DNA of 64,000 nucleotides from Rhyzopertha dominica. Its lineage: Eukaryota; Arthropoda; Insecta; Coleoptera; Bostrichidae. The first letter of the stretch is position 1. The number at the start of each line of letters is the position of its first letter. The stretch covers positions 11,425,501-11,489,500 of the forward strand of contig QCXZ01000042.1 of assembly GCA_025024175.1 (NCBI GenBank), given 5' to 3'. The notes beneath the pieces are model-generated. The model saw only the letters and a program-made list of their open reading frames with translations. It was not told the origin of the DNA and ran no database searches. A program made the translations under genes and the position numbers. Positions 10,957 through 22,560 of the stretch are shown here, piece after piece.

Positions 10957-11470
10957 CAGGATGTTTCACAATGAATGCACCTTTGAATCCATTGGACATA
11001 TCTTTAGATATAACCAATGTTAGGTTGTGAGATAAATCCGGCTTGAGAAATAACACACCGCACTAAAATTTTGTCCCCAAATTGAGATTTACCTTTAAAT
11101 TTGATAGTAAATTAATGTGTATTTTTTTCAGTCTGTACAAAATCTGTTGTTTCCCTTCCTTTCTGAATACGAAAAGGGAAATATCTCTCATCACCTATAA
11201 CAATAAATTTATCGCCTTAGCAAACTACAGCACCTGGATCCTTGCCAGTTGAGCCAAGGAATATTTTGGTACTTTCCTTTTCTTCCAGAACACATGACTT
11301 CGAGAATTTGTTCTTAAAACACTTCTCTTTGAAACACCGAACCTTCGAGCTAATTTTCGCCGTGAAACTTCAAATTTTTGTCTTTAGCAGCTTCAATACT
11401 TCTCTGTTCCCTCCGCGGTTCAAAATTCTTGGTCTACCACATTTAGGTAAATTCAAACAAGGATCGTATA
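10957..11470 (-). mobile_element. Tc1/mariner-superfamily transposon relic with HTH and DDE parts
   Basis: On the - strand from about 11450 downwards there is, with frameshifts, a helix-turn-helix region (NRRREQRSIEAAKDKN, then a frame giving RKLARRFGVSKRSVLRTILE). It continues as KVPKYSLAQLARIQVL and a degraded acidic core near 11190-11170. The distal end shows CAGGATGTTTCAC at 10957-10969, matching the end of the 6.4 kb element. I know this HTH-plus-DDE layout from Tc1-like elements common in beetles. It is non-functional because of several stops. Confidence 0.6.
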
Positions 11471-11519
11471 CCCTATTCACATTCTATTATATATACATAA
11501 TCAGTTTCCTTTTTTACCC

Positions 11520-12250
11520 ATAGGGTGTAAAGGTATGCAGTGTCTCTCACTCGTTTACTGTCTTTTGTACTATTTTCTTCCACTTAGTCCTGTCCTTTGC
11601 TATTCTTCTAGCTTCGTCCCAGGTGAGGATTCTCTTTCTCAAGACCTCGGCCACTGTCATGTTCCATGTCTACTACGGTCTTCCTCTTCTTTTCTTACCT
11701 TGTATTTTTGCTGGTCTTTCCTCGTTCATTCTCGCCAAGTGCCCGAACCACTTTATTTTATTTCCTTCCATAGTTTGTTTAATCGACTCTATTTCCAGTT
11801 CTTCTCTGATTCTGTCGTTTCTTATTCTGTCCATTCTAGTCACTTACTTAAAAGTCTATCACTTAACACCCAACTTTCACTACCATATGTCAATATTGGT
11901 CTAGAAATGGTCTTGTATACCGTCATTTTTGTCTTCTCACTTATTTCCTCTTTACTTTTAGTGAGTGCACTAGTGATTTTTTTATTTATTTCTCCAGCCA
12001 TACTTCCATTGCTTTGTATTGTAACTCCTAGGTACTTAAAACTTTTACCCTGTTCTATTTGTTTCCCATTTATTGTTATGTCTATCTTTTTGTCCTCCTN
12101 TCCTATGACCATTGTTTTAGTCTTGATCGTAATTATTAACATTTTACGTTTTGTTAGTTCATTCTCNCACAACTCTACATTTTGTTGTAACTTTTCTTTT
12201 NTCTTTATAACTTTTGCTTGTTATTCACTTATTTTTCAAACATGCAATGA
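11520..12250 (-). mobile_element. LINE (endonuclease/RT type) 3' half, decayed
   Basis: The open frame at 11840-12172 (-) reads FKYLGVTIQSNGSMAGEINK, then VYKTISRPILTYGSESWVL, the RT thumb/C-terminal region of RTE/CR1-related LINEs. After a stop the - strand continues with IKWFGHLARM near 11735 and ends LTWDEARRIAKDRTKWKK near 11580, then a stop. These are the standard closing motifs of such ORF2 proteins. Three N bases (12100, 12167, 12201) interrupt it. The 5' half is absent. Confidence 0.75.
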
Positions 12251-13030
12251 TAACCTACGTGTAGCAAATATTCTAGTTCTACATTTAGTAGTTGCTGTCA
12301 TTCAGCGCGAAAATGTGTTTGATGTGTAAAACTATCAACTATTGACGTCCACAGAATACTTAGTACTTTGTATGTACCATACTTGGCACAGATATCAGTT
12401 TCTGCGACTCTATTAGAAGGCAAGATATATACCATCTACTTAAGACACAGAAATAGAGCCAATGATTCCTCCAGAGCAAAATTTAGTGAGTTCGATGGTG
12501 CTCCTTATTGTAATGTCAGTTTGGAAAAGGGTACTTTTCACGCTTTTTAATCTTCTTGTTAATGTATATGTGCTTTACGTTGTACAAATTCTGTGATGGA
12601 TTCGTAAAACGAACAAACGCTGTACAATTTTTATGCCAAGTAATTATTCGAATTAGCTCGCACAGTTATCGCAAAGCGTAAAACTGGTTACTACGTGGAC
12701 TTTAAAACGTACTCTGTAAGGTAGGCTCAAATCCTTGCGTACTCTTTTTTTAAGTACTCGTAGCAAAATATCAACGCCCACTCCGTCGGTATAAGAAATC
12801 CGGATAAGCCACTGTGCGCAGCCTTGAATTTTTTCAACGTTACCTGAGGTATTTAACATTACATAATTTGAATGCTGGGCTAAAGCGCACCTCTAATAAA
12901 ATAAAATCGTGTGATGTATGTACATATGTTCCACAGACAAGTCAGGAGTTGTTCCAGAGGCACTCCTCCAGCATCTTATAAAAAGGCTAACGATTTAATG
13001 GACCACGAGGGCGAATGCTTACAGCGTCCA
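12251..13030. other. Intergenic DNA, nothing recognisable
   Basis: No supported gene. The open frames at 12368-12550 (+) and 12653-12859 (-) have no family signature. Confidence 0.4.
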
Positions 13031-13059
13031 TAATATTAGATAACACTATCAAATACCGA

Positions 13060-13345
13060 CAAAATAAACTTATTAATCTGACGTTTCGATTGCACCTGTA
13101 ATCTTTGTCAAAGTGGAGAAACTTCAAAAATTATCTGGCGCAAGTTTAAACAACCCCTTGGAAGTAAATAAACAAATTAAAAACTTTTGTCAGACAACTT
13201 TTGAGGGTTCTCTTCTTTGATAAAGATTACAGGTGTAATCCGTCAGATCAGTGTAGGATAGTGACAGCGTTTCTTTTTTTTCGCAAACATATTTATCTAA
13301 TTTAATGGCCTGCAAATTACCCTGCGTTGTCTCGCTGGGAAAGGC
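13060..13345. mobile_element. Penelope-like element tail with paired hammerhead-like hairpins in opposite orientation
   Basis: On the - strand at about 13081-13121 lies TTTGACAAAG + hairpin GATTACAGGTGCAATC + GAAACGTC. On the + strand at 13218-13243 lies a second copy, TTTGATAAAG + GATTACAGGTGTAATC, facing the other way. The same motif closes the Penelope-like element at 51.9 kb. The stem-loop followed by GAAACGTC resembles the hammerhead ribozyme cores known in Penelope-like elements, but the CUGANGA box is altered to UUGACAA. Confidence 0.55.
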
Positions 13346-16300
13346 AGTTTGGAATAGCCTCATTGTATAGTATTGCAACAGATTGTTGAACTTTAGCTAT
13401 GTACGATTGAGCTGTTAAGCTACCTCTAATCAGCATCAGCATTCAAGACATATAGCCCCCTATAACTTAATGCCAGGAATGTGGCTGGGTGTTATTACGA
13501 GTCATACTCTATACGTTTGGACCCATCACTGAAGCAGATTAAGTTCTATTCCACGTCTCAGTTCTATATGACACAACATCTTTGTGCAACGGAGGCAGTG
13601 TTAACACCCAATACGTACGGTATGGCAAAAACTTTTCGATTAATTGTTTGTTGATAAACTACACGTTTTGTTACTATTAAGGATGTAACTTCTATTCTTC
13701 GAACTATTTCTTTTAACTCAAGCTCAGTTCTTTCATTTCACGAAGCCGATGCTAATTCTAGGTTCTTTACTTTTTAATATATATTTTAATACCTTCTTCC
13801 AATATTTCAGCTATTTCATTTCAATATTTTCAAACATTGCTTTGGATTAATTAAAATTATGACAAGAGCTTTTCGAAGCATAGCATGATGGGTAGAAGAT
13901 AGTTAGAGGGGGAATGAATTGCAATATTGAAAGCAAAANTTAGTGCACTTTTTGGATTTTTTTAAAAGNTCAAGGTGTACTAGATATTAAAAAAATTGGT
14001 TATTTCTTCTTATTTTACACAGAAAGTGNTTATGCAAAAAAAAAGATGATGTCTCCAATCAGGCAATATCAAAGCAAGATAACTAGCGTGCACTTGTTAT
14101 GTATATCATTTAGGCTTATACAAAACGAAAAGGATTTTAACCCCACAGTACAAGCACCCATATCGAAAACATCTACCACGAAACCACATCCCGTCGACAC
14201 TATTATTTTTTTAATCCTTATCTTCCATGCAACTCGAAGTGCATTGGATTTACACTGACCGTAATACGGCTACGCTTGTGAATCACTAGGCGAGCAAAGG
14301 AACGAAACATTCAAGGCATCCAGCGACCTATGAAAGAAAGCAAGGTGGGTCTCTGTACTCGCCCATTTCGTCGTTTCCATAGCAATTGACCGTTCTGGCT
14401 TGGCAGTGGCAGTAGAGTCACAAAGGAAGCTGGTGTCATGAAAATGACGGAAATTAAAGAATTAAAGAAATAAAACAGCATTTTAGGACTGCTGATGTTA
14501 AGCTTAGTTTTTGAGAAGGAGCATTCCAAATGTACTGGAGAGTGGCCATTTTTTTGTAATTAAGTCTCTTCTCAACAAATAGAATAAGCAGTGTGCTTAT
14601 TCTGATGATGCAAAGGCCTTACTTTCTATAAACAGGAAAATTTGTATGGTAATACTCGTAAACGTATGTTCTGGTAAACCACACATTTATTTTTACTTAA
14701 TAGAAACATATGAAGTTTTATTTGACGAAACCTCCTTATTTAGTACCTAGTGTCTTATCATTACTAATGTAGCTTTGTATGTTGTCCTTAATATGTCAGA
14801 GTACACATCGGAAAACAATGGTTAATTTCTCCATTATAAAAGTCTTTCTTTCCCTCTATAAAAATAACAATAAAATACATATTAAAAAAAGGGATTAGTT
14901 TTTATGTTCAGAAAATTAGTTACTGAAATATTGATAATTTGACATTTTTCTTTTCCAAAAATACCATAATGTAGTGTGTTCGTTCAATTATTCTTAGCTG
15001 ACCTTGAGGACGTTGCGGCACAATCGTGTGCCAAGGAAATGTCACGCTGTTAAAAAAATTGTCAGCAATCATTCCGCTTATATTATTATTTAATAAACAA
15101 GCGACACATTTGCAACTCACTACCCCAAATAAAAAAAATCTAGCACTGACAAATCCAGAGACCGTAGTGATTAAAGAAAAAGTTCCGTTGTTAGCCATCC
15201 ATTGGCCAACAACCAGATCTTGTTATAAATTGGTTATTAATTGGATATTATATAAAGGTGTAGCAATCATGTTGATAGACTAGGTTTCTACGATAGGCCA
15301 ACGGTACATTGTCTAAGTAAGGGTTCTGAAAATTGCGCAAAATGTCAGATACCTTTCTCCTATAAATTAATTATGAACGTACACACAACACATAGTTCTT
15401 TGTTAAATTGCCAATGTTTCTTTTACAGCCTTACACAAGGTTATCCCTATTTTTATACCGAATAAGATGAAATTATAAAAATAAGAATTTTCCATGATAA
15501 AGTATCAAATATGTCAAAGATGGTTAGCCTTAAGTATAACACATTATACACAAAATGTATTTAAAATTTCATGTAGAATCTATAATGGTATAATATACCC
15601 AATATTCCATTTGAAATAAGCAAGTTGACATCTACTTCTGGTATGATCGTAAGCGCTAGGTTCTTAAAATGGTTTAGCAGTTCACCATACATACCGTACA
15701 TACACTCAAAGCTCTAGCATATTTGAAGATCGTTGGATTGGACAATGCCGATGCCCTCCAAGATCTCCCGATCTGGTTTCTTTAGACCTTTATGTATGGG
15801 AACTACATACATTTTACTTCGAAGCACACCAGAAAAGAGTTTATTCATCGTATAACAGTATTATTTAGGGTCGAACATTCAGGAAAAAAATAGAGCGTTC
15901 GTACAAGAAGTCTGCAATGACTGAAAGAGAAAATTAAACTATTTTTTGATGTTGTTTGTTCATCATGTTTTAATATTATATTTCTTTACTCACTGTCGTG
16001 TTAGTTTTTAATATTTCAAGCCTGAGTCTACTGGACTTAGTAGATTTCTGTCTGTGACGGCATTAGTAAATCATTTTAAAACAATAGGTAATATAATTTT
16101 ACTGTCACATTTGATAACAATATAACGATGGTAACATGATATTAGATTTTGAAACTAACTCGCGAAGTTACATAACCTAAAGTTTGGTGTTTTATTTACA
16201 AAATGTTTATGTTAATTCACGAATTAGTTTCAAAGTATAATATTAATATGACATCCAGTAAGGCAATACTGAATAAATTGATTCACCCGAGAGTTAGAGT

Positions 16301-16390
16301 AAAGTGTGTGTTTCTCAACATTCATTTTAGTGTGCCAAAGATAAAAGCATTTCCCAAGTTTATTCGAATAAAAACTAGTAAGTTAGATCG
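13346..16390. other. AT-rich intergenic DNA with a few ambiguous bases
   Basis: No supported gene. N bases at 13939, 13969 and 14029 mark low-quality assembly. An open frame on both strands near 14920-15283 has a weak transposase flavour (see rejected items) but nothing firm. Confidence 0.35.
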
Positions 16391-16399
16391 TGTCTTGGG

Positions 16400-17860
16400 A
16401 TGATTATACAAGAACGTGGAAGATTTGAAAGCAAGAAGCTTCGAAATGCATCTACACCTTGCAAAAATATGCATAGATAATTCTTAGTTTGCTTGTTGAA
16501 CAAAATTACCCAAAAGAAACAAGAAGATCGACAATGCACTTAAAAATAAGAAACAGTAGTCTAAGGAGGAATCCAACTTTCTAAACAAAGGTTTAAAACA
16601 TGGTGTTTCCCAGCATAAAAAACAGTAGTAGTAGACATTTTTTAAAATTGAAACTAATAACATTTTAAAAGACCAAACTGCATTCAAAGGGAAAAATGAA
16701 AGGAGAAGTGATACAAGAATTACGAACTAAAGGGTGTAAGTATGTTACAACTGCGGTAGTGATTTTGGACAGTGCAATCAAAAAACTTCTTGAAGAGGGT
16801 CCTTACGGAACCTTGAATAAAAACCCTTTGTAGGCCCATGTTAGACGAGTCGTCAATATATTAAGTAAATGCCAGAACTTAATTCATAGGAACCTAAATT
16901 TAAATCCTAAACTGCCAAATATGTATTGGCTCACAAAGATTCATAAACCTGGTGATACTTATTGATCCATTGTTTCAAACATTGAAATATAATATGAATA
17001 TAATAGTAATCATTTATTTGTAAAAAGTTCCTTGGCTTTGACAGAAAAACCACAATCCAGACTCTCTTGACAAACTGGTATCAATTGTCGTAATATCATT
17101 ATTCCCTACTATACCTATTGATGAAGCTTGAATCGTTTCAAAAGAAAATGTGCTGGTTATCAATGCATACAGAGGAAGTTAAAGAATACATTATACTTAC
17201 CAAGTTATGCCTAGAATTGAACTCCTTGAGCTTGATTTTTTTTAATTTAATGTCAAACCTTAAAGACAGCCATTGGAAGTCCTCTATCACCTTTCGTAGG
17301 TAACATTTTCTTAAGTAATTTATAACACAGTTTGAAAAATTCTTGCTCCGTCTTCCCTAAGGTTTGTTATCACTATTTTGACGATGTTTTCGACTTGGTT
17401 GGTCTAGATTTTATTTATGAACAGTTCTTAGATACTTTAAATAACCATTGTACAAATTACGTTTGATATGAACACAATAAAAAGTATCGGTTTTAGATTT
17501 ATCTGTTTGTATTGAAAATGACGGCTTTCGTTAAGATGTTCGCAGTAAAGTTAACATCACTAATAGTTATGCTTAAGAAAGTTCTCACATATTTTATAAA
17601 TGTAAGCAGGCAGCTTTCAACAGCTCATTTTACATGGAAAGAATTGTCATGAAATTTAAACAAAAATATAATTTAGATATTAACACTACACTAATATAAT
17701 GCAATAAAAACAATACAAACCATCCTTTATGACAATTCTTAATTAATAAAACAAATACGTCTGGCATTTATAGAATGTGTTGCCACAATTGTGAAAGGGT
17801 ATATGTTGGAAAAACTCAAAGGAATTTGAAAAAGAGACTACCCATATAAACATAAACTAC
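16400..17860 (+). mobile_element. Penelope-like retroelement, degenerate RT plus GIY-YIG remnants
   Basis: Three blocks in the right order. The first, at 16690-16980, reads LNLNPKLPNMYWLTKIHKPG and then SIVSNIE (usual form PKLYGLPKIHKxGxPLRPIVSxI). The second, at about 17300-17460, reads VGNIFLSNL and later YHYFDDVFDLV (usual form [11 protein letters not shown]). The third, at about 17762-17850, reads GIYRMCCHNCERVYVGKTQR, a GIY-YIG nuclease start. RT followed by GIY-YIG is diagnostic of Penelope-like elements. Many stops and deletions make it inactive. Confidence 0.75.
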
Positions 17861-18189
17861 GTATGAAAAATTTAGGAACTGACAAACCAACTATTATCAA
17901 ACGTTCTTTTAAAATTTGGATATCATTTCAGGTGCATAGAGGTCCTTAAAACTAGTAACAAATATAACTTAGGTATTTAGATCTAACCCGTTTAAATAAT
18001 AATATTTACGTGAAGATTAGTGTTTAACTAACTGGCTACATGATGGTGTTTTAGAAATCTGCGAAATATCTCTAAATATCCTCAAACCAAAAGGACACAA
18101 ACCTAAACTTTCCAAACCATTTCTAAATAAAAAAAAATCGGAAATTGCATTTCCTTATCACAATCGATTTCATTATAGTTTAAATTAAC

Positions 18190-18560
18190 GTAATACTGTC
18201 ACACCTGGCGACAGCGCAGCTCACCTATCCGAAAAGCATCAAAACAGTGCGCTACCTGTTGCGCCGGTGGAACAAGTGACCGCCTCACAATGGACTTCAC
18301 TTGTTTTCCGGAACAAAAGAAGCGCACCGGCCCCGCGTAGCATATGTTTTCTAGCGGGGTGCTGTTAGAAACGAATTTGCATCTCATTATCGAGGGAACG
18401 ACTTTTTCACCGTCGAACAAACCAGGAATCGTACGTCAAAATCGAAGCGGGCGTTTCCGTTTTGGGCACCCAAACGGGTTAGAAAGCGAGGTGTGGCCGA
18501 ATCGGTTCTTAATTGGCCATTAATTTCTGCTAATTGGACGAATTTGGCGATATTTGTTAG
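18190..18560. promoter_or_regulatory. CpG-rich non-coding island with homeodomain-type sites
   Basis: A GC/CpG-rich block in AT-rich DNA. It contains an imperfect hairpin (CCCCGCGTAG near 18331 with CTAGCGGGG near 18351) and a run of CAATTA-type sites (CTTAATTGGCC, ATTAATTTCTGC, CTAATTGG at about 18506-18537). It shows no coding signature and is a candidate conserved enhancer upstream of ttk. Confidence 0.35.
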
Positions 18561-18934
18561 GAAAGAGAGTCAAATGCAGGTTTGCCTGAAAATTCGCTTG
18601 CAACTTCTCAAATGCTTTTGGATTGATCTGCATTGCTATTTAAAAATTATTTCCCAACTTGAGACAAAGGCAGGATTTCGCAACTATTTAAGCCCCATCC
18701 TGAATTTAGGTTTTTCCGTAGTTCTCGTATTTTAATAAAATATTTTTTTTTAATTGGACTGCTGTACAGAATTGAACAAATTTTAACAAAACATCCGTAA
18801 ATTAATAATGGGTTTGACGTCCTAGTTAGCTCAAATTTTTGAGAATTCATTCGATATTATGGCAATTTTTTTAAATTCGTGTTTAAGATTAGGTTCAATA
18901 AGTTTCTTCATTATGGATGTAGCTATCTCGGAAG

Positions 18935-19175
18935 CAATATGATGGAGCTAGGTATCACACAACGTAAGAAACCATTGACTTGTATGTATTACAAACAAGT
19001 GGTAAGTTGATTTCAGAAAATCGACCTTTGAATTGGCCAACTAGGTCTTGCGATTTGACGCCTTCAGATTCTTTTCTGTGGACTACGTAAAGTCATTGGT
19101 TATGCTAATAAACCAGCAGCAGTGGAACCCCTGGAAGCCATATTGTCCATGTGATTTGTTACATACAGCCATCTA
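18935..19175 (+). mobile_element. Mariner-type transposase C-terminal relic
   Basis: The + strand, across frames, gives YHTT-ETIDLYVLQTSG, then NRPLNWPTRSCDLTPSDSFL, and GYANKPAAVEPLEAILSM. This is the mariner/IS630 C-terminal text (NWPPRSCDLTPLDxFLWGYxKSxVYADKPxTxxxLExNI). Frameshifts separate the pieces, so it is dead. Confidence 0.65.
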
Positions 19176-19479
19176 CCTCAAATAGTTTTCACATGTTAAT
19201 GTTAAGTGATTTTAAATATTAATATCATTCAAATACAAACATTGTTAATTTATGGTGTTTATCCAAGTTTAAAATTATACCACCCTTAAGTCCCTTTATA
19301 GTCCCCAACAGATTTTCTAAAATTTCATATTGATGGATTTGTTCTTGACTATTAGTGTGTATCTTGATCACAAAGTTATGTGTATTGGTGCATAGTTAGT
19401 AAGCACGTTTTCGTAGCTATTCAAAAAGCATTTATACGGACATCTGGAAAGACCAGTACAGCCATTTACGTAGGTAAGA

Positions 19480-20100
19480 CACCGATGATTGTCATTAAAC
19501 AGTTTTAAATTATGCCATTAGTACCACTTACGGACTATTACTTTTAATTAGGGGGTCTTACTTTCCAATTTCCTCGGGGTTGAATTCCAGTTTCTAGCCC
19601 AAATTGACTTTCAGGTGCCAAACCTTCAAATTTACCGATTTGTTGTTTTAATCGCAAAACCCTTAATACTTTCCGTCTAAGCTATAAAATAATGAGTCAT
19701 TCTGATAAGATAACGCTTCTTAACAAAATGCATTGCCGATCTGTTATTTATTAATTAAACGGTACCACCAATAGTCCGAGGCAAATTAAGCAAATTTAAA
19801 ATAGCTGTCTCAATCGCAGACGCTGGTGTGTTATCGTAGTTTGAATTATTTTCATAGGTCACTGGAAAAGTCACATTAACATAATAGCGGCAATTGTTAT
19901 GCCATGGCACACTATTCTTCCTTATTGCCACTTATCTGTAATTATTATAATGACAGTGTTTTTTAGGGGTATCCCATTAGAATAAGGGCACGAGCCCTCT
20001 ATCATTTGCTACTCATACCACCCTTACATGCGGGTGGCTGACATCATGACGGGGGAGGTAAAACTAAATAGGTGCCCCCATCTCAATTGCTGTTTATAAT
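19480..20100. promoter_or_regulatory. GC-moderate non-coding block with TAATTATTA-type sites
   Basis: This interval lacks transposon signatures and has motifs typical of insect enhancers, such as TGTAATTATTATAATGACAG near 19936. I base the call on composition and motif density only. It could also be unremarkable intergenic DNA. Confidence 0.2.
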
Positions 20101-22560
20101 AATCGATGACACATGTCTAGACGTGTTTTCAGAAGTTCAGAGCTTATTGTCTTGCAAATTATAAACATTAAACTTTGCGTTGTTTTAATCAGCATGCATA
20201 AACATAATTCTTATTAGGAAAAATTAAATCAGGGTCACTATTACTTCGCAAAAGTTTTATATGACCACTAACGAACAATTTTATCCAATTTTCTGCATTC
20301 ATGAATTTTTGAGTAGTATAAAAAAGGAAAAGGTATATTTACATTAAAGAAGCCAACAAAAAACTGTAAATTGTGTAATAAAATATTATTTATAGTTTAT
20401 AAATAACATAAGTTAAAATGTTTGAATTGAAACAACAAACACTGAAGGCAACAAGTTATATATTGACATCAAAAAGAACAAGAAATATAAAAGCGGAGAT
20501 CCTGAAAAAAAATTCAAACCTTTTCTGGAATATGGAAGACCATAATGTCTACTACCAGAAGGCTTTGAAAACTCACGATCAGTGGCTCTTCTTCCTTTAC
20601 CAAATGGCTACATTGCTTTGACTATTTACCACTGTGTTGTTTACAAGTTACAAAGTTGTTTACAACTTTGGCTTCACTATTGCTAGAAGTGGATTACTTA
20701 ATGGCGTGGGATCTGTATTTAACAGGTTTTTTTGAATTGCATACATTTAGCCTCTAATAAGTTTAAGCCTGCTTCAGTGTTATACCTTTTCTGAAGTTTC
20801 TTTTGTTTATATCTTGAATCTTCCCTTTAAATCGACTGTTTATGTTACGCTTTGTTTGGGTAGGGTCTTTTTTTAAACATTGCGGCACTTAATTTCATAA
20901 ATTCTGGAATTGTTTCCTGAATTGATTATTGATTGTTTTAGAAGTTTATTTAGAAACACCTATATTGTAGCTCTTGTTACATAGTATGCTTTAAATGACT
21001 TGTTACACTTAGGTAATATCAAATTGTATATCATCATAATACATTTTTACATTTCAAAAATCTCATGTCATAAATTCTTCCTTGAAGTGGAGTACCTCTT
21101 AAACCATCTTTTCTTTTAGTACTTCATCTTCTTAATTCGTTAGTGGTTTAGATTTAGGTATCTTGCTATAAAATTTGCTACTTGGTGTTTATTCCGTAAA
21201 TCTCTTAGTACTTTACAAAAGTCCTTTATGCTGTAAAGTAAATATTCAATACTAGGAAATATGAAATATTTACTAAACTTTCAATTTTTTATTGTTGTTT
21301 TGTCTTGGTTGTTTTCTTGTATGTAGCACTAGTTTTTGTGTCTATTTGCTGATTCATGTTCATCAATTTCAGGTTGTAATATCCAAGAATTCAAAACACA
21401 TTAGCATAATACGCATTTCTGTATTTTGAACGATTATAGAGTATTGGAAGAAATACGTTCACTTGATACTGCGGTATATCAGAATACTTCTTCTTTTCTG
21501 TGGTAAACGATTTGGGAACATAGTCTTGACGTCTTCACTATGCAATGTACTTTATATTACACAGTAAGTAGTAGAGATGTATGTCGAATTTTAGATTAAG
21601 TTGAATGGTGCACTCATTGTAAAACGTTAGGTAGCTTAGAAACAAGCTTTGAATGGGCAAACAAAATCATAAACTTAGACGTGTAAAACTTTGTACCTTT
21701 TTTTTTATTTTGCAGTGGTTTTAAAAAGAAGGTAGACCTCATAATTTCGGCAATATTGGACGTGAGAATGCCGTGATTAGCACCTTTGATACAATTTTTG
21801 AGGTGAAAATATATTCATTATCATTTACGTTAACACTGCACAGCATTTTTTGTATTCTAGAGTTAGTATATTGTTTTTTTTTTAATATTTTGTTCACGAT
21901 TCTTGGGTCTCATCCATTGTTAAAGGCTAACTATTTAATGGTTATTAATTCTTTTTGAAACTTTTCTTTGTTAAGTAGTATATCTATCAGTCTGTTAATT
22001 AAACTATAGAGTGCGGAATACTTAATTTTTAATGATTTGTTTGAGCTTTCGACATTATAACATCTGACTGCGTCGGTTTTCTATAAAAGTCAATTAGGGC
22101 CATCTGACCATCTTAGTTCACTATAGTTTGATGCTCTTTGCAAATGACTATTTATAGACGAAAATAAGAGTCAGTGATATTTGATAAATCTCGGGAAACA
22201 TTCAAAACAACAACTTCCAAACTATCTTAATGAATTTAAGATTTTTTATGTATTACCCTATTATTTTAGATGTTTTATACCCCTTATTAAAACAGTGGGA
22301 ATTCAACGCCTCGGTGGCAATATTTCTTAGGGGTCCAGCTCTCTTTTATTTGCTATGTTTTAGTCAGTTTTAGCTAAACAATTTGGGAAAATGCCAGAGG
22401 TAGTGTATTTTATGGGTTGACAATTCCCTATTCATCCTTTTTATTGTTCAAATTACGAGGGTAAATTCCGTTTGAGCTATACCAGTAAAACGTATCTTAT
22501 GGCACCCAATTTTGTATAAATCTCCTTGTTATCTTATCAAAGATTAAATATCTTCGTCAC
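20101..22560. other. AT-rich upstream DNA; diverged Penelope-like tail near 21.63 kb
   Basis: No supported host gene. At about 21634-21660 the sequence TAGGTAGCTTAGAAACAAGC matches, with changes, the inverted-repeat end of the 10.5 kb Penelope-like fragment, so part of this block is repeat-derived. The short open frames at 20418-20621 and 21773-21958 are unrecognisable. Confidence 0.4.

Noticed and set aside
11535..12329. 264-codon + strand frame as a membrane-like protein
   Set aside because: It is the antisense shadow of the LINE reverse transcriptase on the - strand; the hydrophobic look comes from the complement of Lys/Glu-rich codons.
14920..15283. Possible piggyBac-type transposase relic
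   Set aside because: Text such as TLRTLRHNRVPRKC and INKRHI is only faintly similar to the piggyBac order, with no ends or second block to confirm.
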